Notes: a model not told the origin generated them from the letters alone. A stretch of DNA of 64,000 nt from Streptococcus plurextorum DSM 22810 (GCF_000423745.1 NZ_AUIO01000009.1:1-64000), one strand, 5' to 3'. Numbered from the stretch's first letter, positions 18,778-28,510 are shown. Made by a program: numbers and translations.

Positions 18778-19695
18778 TTACGGCAATTGATTGCCTGCGC
18801 TGCGGTAAATTTCATACCATTCTGGACGTGTGAGTTGAACATCTGCTGCGCGTGAAATCTTGCGAATCCGCTCAGGGGTCATTGAACCCACAATAGCTTG
18901 CATCTTGGCCGGATGCCGTAGTATCCATGCAATAATAATGGCTTCATCCGACACACCATACTGATCAGCATAGTTGCGAATAGTGGTGTTTAAGGCCGTG
19001 TAGTCTGGATGATCCGCAAAAAGTCCTTTTCCTAAATCTATTTGGAAAGGCGACCAAGCCTGAATGGTCACTTGATGAAGTCGACAATAATCAATAATCC
19101 CACTATCACGATTTGTGGCAGCCTCATTTTTCATATTGACATTGACACCAAAATCAAACATGGGAGTATGAGCAGGAGATAATTGAAGCTGATTGACAGC
19201 CAAAGGCTCCTCCAGATAATGCTGTAAGAGTTCCATTTGATAGCGATTTTGATTGCTGACCCCAAAGTGTTTGACTTTTCCTTGTCTTTTGAGTTTTGAA
19301 AAAGCTTCCGCGACTTCTTCAGGCTCTACCAGAATATCAGGACGATGTAAGACCAGAAAATCTAAATAGTCGGTCCCCAGTCTCTTTAAAATCCCATCAA
19401 CAGAAGCTAAAATATGCTCCTTAGAAAAATCAAAATAGCCTTTTTGAATACCACACTTGGATTGTAGAATAAGTTGGTCCCGTGCAATCCCTAGATTTTT
19501 CACCGCATCGCGAAAACGCTCCTCCGATTGACCACCTCCATAAATATCAGCGTGGTCAATAAAGTTAATGCCTTCTTCAAGACTAGTAGCGATAACTGCT
19601 TCTGCTGCTTTAGTATCTAAGGCAGCCATTCGCATACAGCCCAGCGAAATCCTAGACCCTTCTACACCTGTTTGTCCGATTAACTGTTTCATCAT
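18778..19695 (-). CDS. Aldo/keto reductase (YdhF-like)
   Basis: A 305-residue NADPH-dependent aldo/keto reductase. The catalytic tetrad is visible: Asp and Tyr in NFIDHADIYGGG (about 46-57), Lys in LILQSKCGIQ (about 85) and His in FLVLHRPD (about 117). The C-terminal part resembles YdhF-type oxidoreductases. The start is ATG 19695, with AGGAGAAAC in front and MMKQLIGQTGVEGSRISLG as the expected N-terminus; the 39 codons open upstream overlap the promoter (extended -10 TGCTATAAT, 19721-19729). The substrate is unknown; no pathway neighbour points to one. Confidence 0.9.
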   Translation of the reverse strand: MMKQLIGQTGVEGSRISLGCMRMAALDTKAAEAVIATSLEEGINFIDHADIYGGGQSEERFRDAVKNLGIARDQLILQSKCGIQKGYFDFSKEHILASVDGILKRLGTDYLDFLVLHRPDILVEPEEVAEAFSKLKRQGKVKHFGVSNQNRYQMELLQHYLEEPLAVNQLQLSPAHTPMFDFGVNVNMKNEAATNRDSGIIDYCRLHQVTIQAWSPFQIDLGKGLFADHPDYTALNTTIRNYADQYGVSDEAIIIAWILRHPAKMQAIVGSMTPERIRKISRAADVQLTRPEWYEIYRSAGNQLP

Positions 19696-19883
19696 GTTTC
19701 TCCTATGCTCTAGTAAGCTTATTATAGCACAAAATGACGGACACAGAAGCCTTAATCCACGCACCCGTGTAGAAGATACAATAAACACTCTATTGTCGTG
19801 ACTACTAGACATGTCAATTAAATCTTGTCAAGGATGGTTATTCTAAAACTCACCTTTACATGTCATCGAAACAAAGGCAATCA

Positions 19884-20240
19884 CTACTCGTCAATCTTAT
19901 AATCAGGAACTTCCACTTTATCAACTTCTTGATATGGTGCTAATGTCGATATCATTAAAATCGGCTCATCGTAAGGATTAGCCACATAATGCACTTCACC
20001 CGGCTCAATATGAATAAATTGACCTTCACTGAGCGTATGCTTTGTTCCATCAACATAAATGTCAATTTTTCCTTCTAAAATATAGAAGTTTTCTTCCATA
20101 ACATTATGATAGTGAGCAGGGAAGTCCTCCTTAGGATTAAAACGAACAAGCGCAAAATTTGACCGTGGTCCCTTCATCAAATATTTAGGACCACTGTCTC
20201 CAAAACGATATGCCTCATCTTTTTCATTTACAATATACAT
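19884..20240 (-). CDS. Cupin-domain protein, last gene of the lsr operon
   Basis: A 118-residue single-domain cupin. The metal site is complete: HYHNVMEENFYILEG (residues about 42-56) gives the H-x-H-x4-E of motif 1, and PGEVHYVANP (about 81-90) the histidine of motif 2. It begins 13 bp after lsrK. In the enterobacterial lsr operon the matching position holds lsrG, a monooxygenase-fold protein that isomerises phospho-AI-2; no LsrG homologue is present here. A role as a phospho-AI-2 isomerase, or in binding or epimerising AI-2 before phosphorylation, is my inference from position only. It could also be a sugar-phosphate isomerase of another kind. Confidence 0.85.
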   Translation of the reverse strand: MYIVNEKDEAYRFGDSGPKYLMKGPRSNFALVRFNPKEDFPAHYHNVMEENFYILEGKIDIYVDGTKHTLSEGQFIHIEPGEVHYVANPYDEPILMISTLAPYQEVDKVEVPDYKIDE

Positions 20241-20253
20241 GATATTCCTCTTT

Positions 20254-21822
20254 CTATTTAGCCCCAGCTGCTTTCCACATGTAATGGGTAAGCCCTCTAT
20301 CTGACAACTCTAACTGTGCTTGATAGATGGTTTTCCATTGCTCATAGATGTCTAAATACTGCTTGTGTTTTTCTAAATCCGGCTCATAGACGCTGTCAAT
20401 TTCAACATGTTGAATGGCTTCATCAAGAGAAGCATAAACACCACTACCAACTCCAGCCAAGAAGGCAGCCCCTAGAGCCGTGGCTTCTTTTTCTTTTGGC
20501 GTAATCAATCTTACCCCAAGAATGTCTGCAATAATTTGGCTCCAAAGCTTGCTATAAGCAGAGCCTCCTGCAAAATAAATTTCCTCTGGTTTATTCCCAG
20601 TAATTTCTTGAACCATTTTAAGGTGACCTAGGGTAATCAAACCTGCATTTTCCATGATGGCACGGTAGAAAGTATACTTGTTAAACCGCTCCGGATCAAT
20701 CGTAAAGTTGGTAAAGGTCGGTGAGGCGTGTTTCAAGTTTCTAAAGTTCATGACATCTGCAAAGGTTGCAATTAAACCATAAGAGCCTACCGGGATATCT
20801 TTTGCTTTATCATCCATCAAAGCATATACCGAAGTTCCTAGGCTTTTGGCGAGCTCTTTATCCAAATCTAAAAACGCGTCTCTAAACCATCTCATCACAA
20901 GCCCTGCACTCCAAGCAATGGCTTCCTGTTGCCAGATATTCTTAACGGCATGGCAATTGACACGAATACGCCCTTGAGCATCTACTAGGGGAGCATCTGT
21001 ATTGTATTCATACTGCCAAAAACTACCACCAAAAAGTGCTGCTTGATTATGTTTGATAGAGCCTAATCCAATACAACCCAATTGCGAATCCCCGCCTCCA
21101 CAAACAACTATAGTTGACGTGGATAATCCAGTCTCTCTAGCCACTTCGTCAGTAACATGACCAACAGGCTCCCCACTCTCAAAAACTGGAGGAAAAATAT
21201 CAGATTTCAGACCGCATTTTTCAGCCACTTCAGGAAGCCACTTTCTTTCCTTGAGATTGAACAAACCGCTCGTCGAGGCATTGCTAGGTTCAGAAACAAT
21301 TTTACCAGTTAGCTTGGTAATAATCCAATCATTAATCATGTTGATATACCTGGTTTTTGCATAAATGTCAGGCTCATGATTTTTTACCCAGAGCAATCGT
21401 GGCAAGGCACTTAAAGCAAAGGTCTGACCGGTTTCTAGATAAATAGCCATTTCCAAATCAGGATCACTGGTTTTTAAAAAAGTTGCTTCATCAACAGCCC
21501 TAGCATCCACATTTGAAAAACCAATCAGTTCTTTGTGGTTGTCGTCGTATAGGATAAAACCCTCTCTCATAGAATCAGAAGATATGCCTCGAATAGCATC
21601 AGGGGCAATCCCTGATTTATCCAGCAGACTTCTGATACAACTTTTAATCGTCTCCCAACCTGATTCAAAATCAAATCCAATACTTCCTGGATACCTAGAG
21701 TCTGTCGGATGTTCCCACTCAACTTGCTCAATCGCTACCTGTTGTCCTGATTTATCAAATAAGATAGCCCGAAAACTGCCTGTCCCTCCATCTAAAGCTA
21801 ATAGATAGTCCTTTTTACTCAT
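20254..21822 (-). CDS. lsrK: Autoinducer-2 kinase (FGGY family)
   Basis: A 522-residue FGGY carbohydrate kinase that follows LsrK closely from end to end: ALDGGTGSFRAILFD (9-23), SSDSMREGFILYD (about 80), GFSNVDARA, GQTFALSALPRLLWV, SEPSNASTSGLF, VVCGGGDSQLGCIGLG (about 240-255), GGSFWQYEYN and the tail DRGLTHYMWKA. The kinase phosphorylates AI-2 (DPD) at the 5-hydroxyl after import, trapping it in the cytoplasm and producing the LsrR ligand. It overlaps lsrR by 8 bp. An FGGY kinase for a related pentulose is the alternative, but the operon context makes LsrK much more likely. Confidence 0.9.
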   Translation of the reverse strand: MSKKDYLLALDGGTGSFRAILFDKSGQQVAIEQVEWEHPTDSRYPGSIGFDFESGWETIKSCIRSLLDKSGIAPDAIRGISSDSMREGFILYDDNHKELIGFSNVDARAVDEATFLKTSDPDLEMAIYLETGQTFALSALPRLLWVKNHEPDIYAKTRYINMINDWIITKLTGKIVSEPSNASTSGLFNLKERKWLPEVAEKCGLKSDIFPPVFESGEPVGHVTDEVARETGLSTSTIVVCGGGDSQLGCIGLGSIKHNQAALFGGSFWQYEYNTDAPLVDAQGRIRVNCHAVKNIWQQEAIAWSAGLVMRWFRDAFLDLDKELAKSLGTSVYALMDDKAKDIPVGSYGLIATFADVMNFRNLKHASPTFTNFTIDPERFNKYTFYRAIMENAGLITLGHLKMVQEITGNKPEEIYFAGGSAYSKLWSQIIADILGVRLITPKEKEATALGAAFLAGVGSGVYASLDEAIQHVEIDSVYEPDLEKHKQYLDIYEQWKTIYQAQLELSDRGLTHYMWKAAGAK

Positions 21823-22756
21823 AATCTACTCCTTCTAAAAGCGCCTCTGCCGTATCTTCATCGGTAATAAGGACATTAACAAGACCAATCGTCAACGCTG
21901 TATGAATCGCTTTTCGCTTAGAGATTCCTCCAGCAGCGGCAATAATATTATCCTTCTTCTTGACATCATCAAGGTTCATGCTAATGATTCTATTTTCGAT
22001 GTCGTCATCAACCAGATTCCCTTTCTCATCAATAAAGTGCATCAACACATCTCCAACAGCACCTCTGCTTTTCAACCCTTCAAATTCTTCTGGTGTCAAA
22101 ATTCCCTCACTCAATACGGTGGAGTTGTCAGACATGCCTCCGATGCCTGTCACGACAACTTTTGTATCTTGTGCTTGCTTCATGACATCCCTGACAGCTT
22201 TTTCATAAATGAAAGCTTCCGCAATTTCTTTTTTGCTGACTATGAGCGGTGCTGGGATTAAAAAAGGGTTTAACTCAAACAAACCTGTACCTACTTGCCT
22301 CAAATAAGGCATGACCCCTCCTGTCATCGAAACAATCGAATACTTTTTATTTGATATTTTGGCTAAATTTTTCAATATCGAACCTATGGTTACCCCGTAA
22401 CCAATGCCTATCGAAGCCCCATCAGGTAAAAAATCATTGAGATACATGGCTGTCGCTTGACCTAAGTTTTCAGCTAAATTTTCTTTGGCATTCCAAGGCA
22501 CCACTAAAACATCACGTAAGCCATACTTTGTCATCAAAGCCTGCTCTAAATGATTTTTATGCCTAAAGTAGGTCGAGAAATGAAAACGAACGACTTTTCG
22601 CTTTCTTGCTTCTTCTAATAGCTTGATGACTTTAATACGTGTCAATGACAGTTGCTCTGCAATTTCCTTTTGAGTCAACTCATCTATGTAATAAAGCCAA
22701 GCCACTTTGTAAAGTAAGGCTTCTCGGTAATCTGCTTCATGTTTTGAGAAAGCCAT
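21815..22756 (-). CDS. lsrR: SorC/DeoR-type transcriptional regulator LsrR
   Basis: A 313-residue sugar-binding regulator of the SorC family: an N-terminal HTH (about residues 11-52; YYIDELTQKEIAEQLSLTR) and a large NagB-like effector domain (about 60-313; GIGYGVTIGSILKNL, VTGIGGMSDNSTVLSEG, GDVLMHFIDEKGN). In known lsr systems LsrR represses the operon until phospho-AI-2 binds. Here it lies inside the operon, between lsrF and lsrK, rather than divergent from lsrA, so it would be induced with its targets. I start at ATG 22756, 7 nt after GGGAGG, rather than 7 codons earlier. Confidence 0.88.
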   Translation of the reverse strand: MAFSKHEADYREALLYKVAWLYYIDELTQKEIAEQLSLTRIKVIKLLEEARKRKVVRFHFSTYFRHKNHLEQALMTKYGLRDVLVVPWNAKENLAENLGQATAMYLNDFLPDGASIGIGYGVTIGSILKNLAKISNKKYSIVSMTGGVMPYLRQVGTGLFELNPFLIPAPLIVSKKEIAEAFIYEKAVRDVMKQAQDTKVVVTGIGGMSDNSTVLSEGILTPEEFEGLKSRGAVGDVLMHFIDEKGNLVDDDIENRIISMNLDDVKKKDNIIAAAGGISKRKAIHTALTIGLVNVLITDEDTAEALLEGVDYE

Positions 22757-22851
22757 TTTACTCCCTCCCATCTTCATACACTTTACTCAAAAGAAAGCAG
22801 GGAAATAATACCTTATTTCCCCGAATCTTACTATCCTTAACAATAGATTGC

Positions 22852-23733
22852 TTAGCGATTGATTAAATCTGTGTAGTATTCGAAGGCTTCTTTGTCCGTA
22901 TATTTTTCATGAACAATTTTAGCAATACTTTTTGCCATTTCTGTTGGATGCTGGCTCTGGAAGATATTTCGACCCATATCAAGACCTTTAGCACCACCAC
23001 TCATAGACTTATAGGCAAGTGTCATCGCATCTTTTTCAGATAACTTCTTACCACCAGCAACAACAATCGGAACTGGGCAAGATGCCACTACTTCTTCAAA
23101 ATTATCACAGTAGTAAGATTTAACCAAGTTAGCTCCCAACTCCGCCACAATACGTGTCGCCAGTTTGAAGAAGCGGTCTGTTCTTTCCATATCCTTACCA
23201 ACAGCTACAACTCCCATTGTTGGGATGCTATAACGGTTACCAATATTGACAGCTTTAGATAAATTCTCCAAACTTGACAATTGCCCATCAGCACCGATAA
23301 AAGTTTGTACTGCTAAACAGTCTGCATTGAGTCGAATCGACTCCTCAATATCAACCGCTAGTATCTCATGACTGAGATCGTCATTTAGCATGCTTGAACC
23401 AGAAGTTACTCGCAAAGCCGTCCCTTTACCCCAACTAGGGTCTACACTTGTCCTAATAGCGCCGCGTGTCCCCATTAAGCAATCCACTTCTGGAGCAATT
23501 TTTGGAAGAATGAGATCCAACCGCTCTAGTCCAGATGTCGAGCCCATGAAATAGCCATGGTCAAAAGCAAACATGACTGTATTCCCACTTTTTGGGTTGA
23601 AAATATTAGACAAACGTTTTTTCATGCCATAATCAAGATTATGGGCACCCTTAACATAGAATTGTTCTAATGTTTTTACTGGTGTGTCAATGTGATAATT
23701 TTTTGCAACTTTTACTCCGTCTAAATCTGCCAT
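22852..23733 (-). CDS. lsrF: 3-hydroxy-5-phosphonooxypentane-2,4-dione thiolase
   Basis: A 293-residue DeoC/FbaB-fold aldolase-like enzyme that transfers an acetyl group from phospho-HPD (processed AI-2) to CoA, giving dihydroxyacetone phosphate. Seen: VMFAFDHGYFMGSTSGL (about 53-69), LMGTRGAIRTSVDP, the Schiff-base lysine in GANLVKSYYCDNF (about 198-210) and VVAGGKKLSEKDAM with SGGAKGLDMGRNIFQ, the phosphate site. Length and sequence fit LsrF rather than class I FBA. It is 28 bp after lsrB. Confidence 0.9.
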   Translation of the reverse strand: MADLDGVKVAKNYHIDTPVKTLEQFYVKGAHNLDYGMKKRLSNIFNPKSGNTVMFAFDHGYFMGSTSGLERLDLILPKIAPEVDCLMGTRGAIRTSVDPSWGKGTALRVTSGSSMLNDDLSHEILAVDIEESIRLNADCLAVQTFIGADGQLSSLENLSKAVNIGNRYSIPTMGVVAVGKDMERTDRFFKLATRIVAELGANLVKSYYCDNFEEVVASCPVPIVVAGGKKLSEKDAMTLAYKSMSGGAKGLDMGRNIFQSQHPTEMAKSIAKIVHEKYTDKEAFEYYTDLINR

Positions 23734-23761
23734 ATTAGCTTCTCCCTTTTCTTATTAGATG

Positions 23762-24856
23762 TTAAAAATCGTAGTTGTCCATGTTTTCTGTTGTAAAGAC
23801 GGTACGTTCTGGAAGGAGAACAACACCACTGTCTTCACTATCTTTATAGTTAGCATCAAGAACAGAGTTATTTTGTACTTCTACTTTTCCGATACCTGGG
23901 ACATCGATGCTATCTCCAACTTTAACAGTGTTACCTGAAGCGAGATAGTTGGCAATATAAACTGCAAGAGCTCCTTGAACTTTAACATCCCAAAGTCCCC
24001 ATTCTTCAATAATGCCGTCAGTTGCATATTTCTTAATAGAGTTAGGTGTTGAGAAGCCTGTTACCGTAATATCTTCTTTTGTTTTACCTGCATTTTGAAC
24101 TGCTTGTAATTGACCTGGCAAGGCTGTGGAGTCATTACAGATAATCAAATCGATGTCTTCATGCGCAGATAAGATGGATTGCCCTACGTTTAAAGCTGTT
24201 TGAGCATCTTGATTGCTGTAATAGTTTGAAGGGTTTACATTTTCCCAATTTGGGTAGTTTTTCTTAATAAACTCCTCACCTACTTTTTGCCAAGAGTTTT
24301 GGTCCTGTACGGTAGAAGATGAGTAATGCCATGCGTATTTGATGGTGTCTTTCGATGGATCTTTACCACGTTTTGTAAGGGCATCGACACTCATGTCAAC
24401 CAACATTTCCCCAAGTTGTTCTGGTGTTCCTTGAGCAACCATAATCGAACGAGCATCTGGTGATACATCTGAATCCCAAGTCACAATCTTCAACCCAGCC
24501 TCTTGTGCTTTTTTAAGAGCATTGTCCAAACCAGTTGGGTCTACAGATGAGATGGCAATCGCAGATGCGCCAGTCTGTACAGCATTGTTGATAATGGTTA
24601 CTTGGTTGGCAACAGAAGCTGTCGCATTTCCATTGTATTCTACGGTAAAGCCTTCTTTTTTAGCCATTTCTTGCGCGCCTACATTTCCAGATTCAAAGAA
24701 TGAATTTCCAGTTACTTTTGGCACAAAAACAACGGTATTATTGCTGCCTCCACTTGACGTGGTTGAAGAGCCTTCTTTCTTAGAAGTTCCACAAGCAACT
24801 AATCCTAAAGCAAGTGTCGCAACAAGAGTACTCGTAACTATTTTTTTAAAGTTCAT
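23762..24856 (-). CDS. lsrB: AI-2 substrate-binding lipoprotein
   Basis: A 364-residue periplasmic-binding-protein-type receptor, secreted and lipid-anchored: basic start MNFKKIV, hydrophobic core and lipobox LGLVACG with Cys at residue 23. The mature part is a type 1 sugar-binding fold (VVFVPKVTGNSFFESG, INNAVQTGASAIAISSVDP, IVTWDSDVSPDARSIMVAQG) with the spacing of LsrB, which captures DPD/AI-2. I start it at ATG 24856, 8 nt after AAAGGAG; 16 codons are open upstream but would destroy the signal peptide. Residue-level agreement with the AI-2 pocket should be checked by alignment. Confidence 0.9.
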   Translation of the reverse strand: MNFKKIVTSTLVATLALGLVACGTSKKEGSSTTSSGGSNNTVVFVPKVTGNSFFESGNVGAQEMAKKEGFTVEYNGNATASVANQVTIINNAVQTGASAIAISSVDPTGLDNALKKAQEAGLKIVTWDSDVSPDARSIMVAQGTPEQLGEMLVDMSVDALTKRGKDPSKDTIKYAWHYSSSTVQDQNSWQKVGEEFIKKNYPNWENVNPSNYYSNQDAQTALNVGQSILSAHEDIDLIICNDSTALPGQLQAVQNAGKTKEDITVTGFSTPNSIKKYATDGIIEEWGLWDVKVQGALAVYIANYLASGNTVKVGDSIDVPGIGKVEVQNNSVLDANYKDSEDSGVVLLPERTVFTTENMDNYDF

Positions 24857-24935
24857 AATATTTTCTCCTTTACTATAAATGCTCCTGTGACAATTTTCTA
24901 CCATAAGTGCTATGACTGCTACGAACTATTCATCA

Positions 24936-25967
24936 TCAACTTCCTTTCTTTATTTTTTTAGTCATTTTTTTGAACACATTGTCATTAATCATAAAGTTTA
25001 TGATAAGAGAAATAATCAGAAGAATGCCTACAGGAATATCCTGATACTGGGCATTGATCCCCACAAGGGTTAATCCAAACTTCATAAAACCAATAATCAA
25101 AGCCGCTAACGCTGTTCCTAGAACATTTCCTTTGCCTCCATAGATTGATGTTCCTCCCAAAACAACTGCTGTGATAATCGGTAGCGTCAAATCTGCCCCG
25201 AAATCCACCTTAGCCGTTCCTAAATAGGAAGTCAATAGAATACCTGCAACAGACGCTGCGATTCCTGATAAAACATAAGTACTGAGAATCAATCGTGTGG
25301 TGGCAATTCCTGAATATTCAGCAGTATTACGATTAACACCGACTAAAAATATTTTTCGTCCATATTTTGACTTATGCAAAAGAACATAGGCACCGATAGT
25401 CATCAAGATAAAAATCAAAACTTGGTTCGGCAAACCAAACATATCTCCATTAGCAATTGCCTGAAATTCCGCGGGAAAATTCGTTATCCCTTGATATGAG
25501 ACAACCCCTGTCAAAGATGGTACCACAAGCGCTAATCCTGAATAAAGGAAAGAACCCCCTAAAGTAATCACCATTGGTTGTACCTTTGTATAAGCGATTA
25601 AGGCCCCACTAAGGAAACCGCATAGCGCCCCAACCAACAGCCCCATGACTAGTGCTATCCAAATGTTCATGCCCATTTTTTGCCAAAACACACCGACACA
25701 AATCGAGGTCAACCCAATAATAGAACCTGCCTGAATATCCATCCCACCTGTAATAATCACATAGGTAATGAAGAGAGATACAATGCAAACGGGAATAAAG
25801 TTGTTAATCGAACTGAGCAGAACAACTGGGTTGAGAAATCGAGGATTTAACCCTCCAAAGATAACAAATTCAGCCAGCAACAGCACCAGTAAAAAATACT
25901 CCCAACGCCATTTGAAAGGTAATCCCCTTTTAGAATGTGACATTTTTTCCTGTATCGTTTTCACCAT
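24936..25967 (-). CDS. lsrD: AI-2 ABC transporter permease LsrD
   Basis: A 343-residue permease of the ribose/LsrC-LsrD (BPD_transp_2) type with about 9-10 membrane helices. The family's conserved cytoplasmic loop is visible near residue 210 (VGVNRNTAEYSGIATTRLIL), followed by AVVLGGTSIYGGKGNVLGTALAALI. It begins 1 bp after lsrC ends, so the two permeases are co-translated; lsrB follows after 79 bp. The order lsrC-lsrD-lsrB matches the enterobacterial operon, which supports the D assignment over C. Confidence 0.88.
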   Translation of the reverse strand: MVKTIQEKMSHSKRGLPFKWRWEYFLLVLLLAEFVIFGGLNPRFLNPVVLLSSINNFIPVCIVSLFITYVIITGGMDIQAGSIIGLTSICVGVFWQKMGMNIWIALVMGLLVGALCGFLSGALIAYTKVQPMVITLGGSFLYSGLALVVPSLTGVVSYQGITNFPAEFQAIANGDMFGLPNQVLIFILMTIGAYVLLHKSKYGRKIFLVGVNRNTAEYSGIATTRLILSTYVLSGIAASVAGILLTSYLGTAKVDFGADLTLPIITAVVLGGTSIYGGKGNVLGTALAALIIGFMKFGLTLVGINAQYQDIPVGILLIISLIINFMINDNVFKKMTKKIKKGS

Positions 25968-25968
25968 C

Positions 25969-26958
25969 TTACGAACCTCCTTGCTCTACCCTAGCACGAA
26001 GTCTTGCCTTACGCATTTTTTCAGAAGACCTCTGATTTGATAGTGCACCTATGACCACAATAGCAATCAATATACCACCTGTAATGGTATTGTTGAAGGT
26101 TGATGGAAAATTAAGGAAGACCAAGATACTACTAATAGAGGTCATTAAGATAGAGCCGATAATTGCTCCAAAAGTAGACCCCTGTCCGCCCTCAAGAGCA
26201 ATCCCTCCAATAACACAAGCTGCAATAGCAGTCATTTCATAGCCAGTGCCATCAATAGGAGTCACAAAACCAATACGACTCGCGTACAGAACACCCCCTA
26301 GAGCTGCAAACACACCACAAATGATATAGCTAATGAATTTAATTTTACCAACAGAAATACCGATTAAACGAGCACCGTCAATATTGTCTCCCACAGCTTT
26401 AAAACTTTTTCCTAGCATGGTTGTTTTTGTAAAAAGATAGAGTAAAAAAGTGATTAAAACCGTTACAATAAAAGTTACACTGACCGTATCTCCTAGCTTC
26501 ATCTGAGAAAGGCCTAAAAATTCATTCGGAAAGTTTTGAAGCCACTGTCCATTCGTATAGATATACTGACTTCCTCGAATAATTCCCATCATTCCTAAAG
26601 TCATGATAATCGACGGAATTTTAAAGAATACTACACCAATGGCATTGATTAAACCGATAAGGGTTCCAATAAGCCCTGCAATTAAAAACACAAGCGGTAT
26701 TGGCATGCCACTATTTACTAGTGTTCCCGTCACTGCTGCTACAAAACCGACTGTTGCCCCTATCGACACATCAATCTCTCCTGTAAAGAGTACAAAACAC
26801 ATTCCCAATGCTACTAGTCCGTAAATAGAACTGTTATTGATAATTTGGAAAATATTGCTAGTCTCTAAAAATTTAGGATTTAACAAACCAACAATGACAA
26901 ATAACCCAATAATTAAAGATAAGGAAATCATTTCCCGTTGTTTTAAAATCGTTTTCAT
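25969..26958 (-). CDS. lsrC: AI-2 ABC transporter permease LsrC
   Basis: A 329-residue BPD_transp_2 permease with 8-10 hydrophobic segments, the loop KAVGDNIDGARLIGISVG near residue 195, and the later GGIALEGGQGSTFGAIIGS signature. It overlaps lsrA by 4 bp (ATGA-type) and is followed after 1 bp by lsrD. It would form the heterodimeric channel with LsrD on top of the LsrA ATPase. Confidence 0.88.
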   Translation of the reverse strand: MKTILKQREMISLSLIIGLFVIVGLLNPKFLETSNIFQIINNSSIYGLVALGMCFVLFTGEIDVSIGATVGFVAAVTGTLVNSGMPIPLVFLIAGLIGTLIGLINAIGVVFFKIPSIIMTLGMMGIIRGSQYIYTNGQWLQNFPNEFLGLSQMKLGDTVSVTFIVTVLITFLLYLFTKTTMLGKSFKAVGDNIDGARLIGISVGKIKFISYIICGVFAALGGVLYASRIGFVTPIDGTGYEMTAIAACVIGGIALEGGQGSTFGAIIGSILMTSISSILVFLNFPSTFNNTITGGILIAIVVIGALSNQRSSEKMRKARLRARVEQGGS

Positions 26959-28457
26959 CCCATTTGACCCTCCTTAACAACACCAAAGGACGAACTCATC
27001 AAATTTTCTTGGGTGATATCTTTTCCAATGTATTCAGCGTTCAAACGACCGTGATACATCGTTATGGCGCGATCAGATAACTGAACAACTTCTTCCATAT
27101 CGGATGAGATCATCAAAATAGCAAGACCTCGTTCTTTCAGCTCATGAATAATCTTATACACATCTCCACGAGCTCCAGCATCAATCCCTCTGGTTGGTTC
27201 ATCTAGAATCAGTAATTTCGGCATTGAAGCTATCGCTTTAGCAATCACAATTTTTTGTTGATTCCCTCCCGAAAGGCTTCCAATTTCATCATCCACGCTC
27301 ATACTTTTAATGTTAAAAGACTTCTTAAAGTAATCATAAATCTCAGTTTCTCGCGTTTTATTGATAAAATAGTGCCCGACAGCCTGAAGAGACGACGCGG
27401 TTATATTCATTCCCAAATCACTAATCCGGAAAATTCCATTCTTAAAGCGATCTTCAGGAACATAATTTAACCCTAGTTGAATCACTTCACTGGTTGATTT
27501 TCCAGTAATATCAATCTCTCCAAGGTAAACCTTACCTCCTAATACCTCATCTTTACCAAATATCGTTTCTGCTAGCTCTGTTCTTCCAGCTCCTACAACA
27601 CCTGCTAAACCAAGTATCTCTCCTGCATGAACTTCAAAAGAGACATCTTTGAAGCCATTGCCACTAAACTGTTCAACTTTAAGAGCAACAGGAGCCTTTA
27701 AAAATTCCTTGGATGCTTCCTCACTTTTACCGCTGTGACTCAATTCTGCACCATCAGGTAATAAGGCCCTAATCAACATGTCATTGGTAAATTCACTTGT
27801 CGGACCTGACAAACTAATCTTCCCATCGCGCATGATAATAATGTCTGTACCAATCTCAAAGACTTCAGATAAGCGGTGAGTAATGTAGATAATACCAACC
27901 CCATCTGCCTTGAGCCTTTCAATCAATACAAAGAGAGATTGAATCTCATTAAAGGTTAACGAACTCGTCGGCTCATCCATAATGAGAATTTTCACTTCAC
28001 GAATTAAGCCCTTTAGGATTTCAACCAACTGCTGTTCCGCAATCGTTAAGGTATCAGCTTTACGGTCTAGTCCGATATTCCACTGAAGTTCTGACAAGAT
28101 ACTCTTCAACTTGGTGCGCTGTTCATTTTTATTACCAGGAAGACCCAATAAAATATTTTCTAGAACAGTCATGTTTTTAAAGAGCATCGGTTCTTGTGGA
28201 ACAAGGTAAATACCATTAGCAAGTGCTTGAGCAGGTGTAATAGATTTTAAGCAGTTTCCATGGACAACCATTTCGCCATCATCTGCCTTGTAGATTCCCA
28301 TGATGATTTTCATCAAGGTACTCTTTCCTGCTCCATTACCTCCAATAATGGCAGTAACTTCACCTTCTCTGAGTGTCATGTTAATCCCTTTTAACACATG
28401 GTTCTCATTGAAAGATTTGTAGATATCTCTACACTCAAATAATATTTTTGCATCCAT
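26955..28457 (-). CDS. lsrA: AI-2 ABC transporter ATP-binding protein LsrA
   Basis: A 500-residue double ATPase of the sugar-importer type. Domain 1: Walker A GGNGAGKSTL (about 39-48), signature degenerated to LTIAEQQLVEI, Walker B ILIMDEPTSSLT. Domain 2: degenerate Walker A GVVGAGRTELA (about 285), YVPEDRFKNGIF, signature LSGGNQQKIVIAKAIA (about 396-411), Walker B LLILDEPTRGID. The asymmetry between domains is normal for RbsA/LsrA. It is the first gene of the operon, read from a promoter about 50 bp upstream that overlaps a cre site. Without its neighbours it would be called a ribose- or xylose-type ATPase. Confidence 0.88.
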   Translation of the reverse strand: MDAKILFECRDIYKSFNENHVLKGINMTLREGEVTAIIGGNGAGKSTLMKIIMGIYKADDGEMVVHGNCLKSITPAQALANGIYLVPQEPMLFKNMTVLENILLGLPGNKNEQRTKLKSILSELQWNIGLDRKADTLTIAEQQLVEILKGLIREVKILIMDEPTSSLTFNEIQSLFVLIERLKADGVGIIYITHRLSEVFEIGTDIIIMRDGKISLSGPTSEFTNDMLIRALLPDGAELSHSGKSEEASKEFLKAPVALKVEQFSGNGFKDVSFEVHAGEILGLAGVVGAGRTELAETIFGKDEVLGGKVYLGEIDITGKSTSEVIQLGLNYVPEDRFKNGIFRISDLGMNITASSLQAVGHYFINKTRETEIYDYFKKSFNIKSMSVDDEIGSLSGGNQQKIVIAKAIASMPKLLILDEPTRGIDAGARGDVYKIIHELKERGLAILMISSDMEEVVQLSDRAITMYHGRLNAEYIGKDITQENLMSSSFGVVKEGQMG

Positions 28458-28495
28458 AGCTTCACCTCTGATACAAATGTTATCGATTAAAACTT

Positions 28496-28505
28496 ATGTT
28501 AACAT
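28496..28505. promoter_or_regulatory. Palindrome in the lsr leader, possible LsrR operator
   Basis: ATGTTAACAT is a perfect 10-bp palindrome a few bases downstream of the predicted transcription start; a related half-site (AAATGTTAT) lies at 28475-28483. Its place fits a repressor site. The LsrR link is inference. Confidence 0.4.
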
Positions 28506-28510
28506 CTTGA

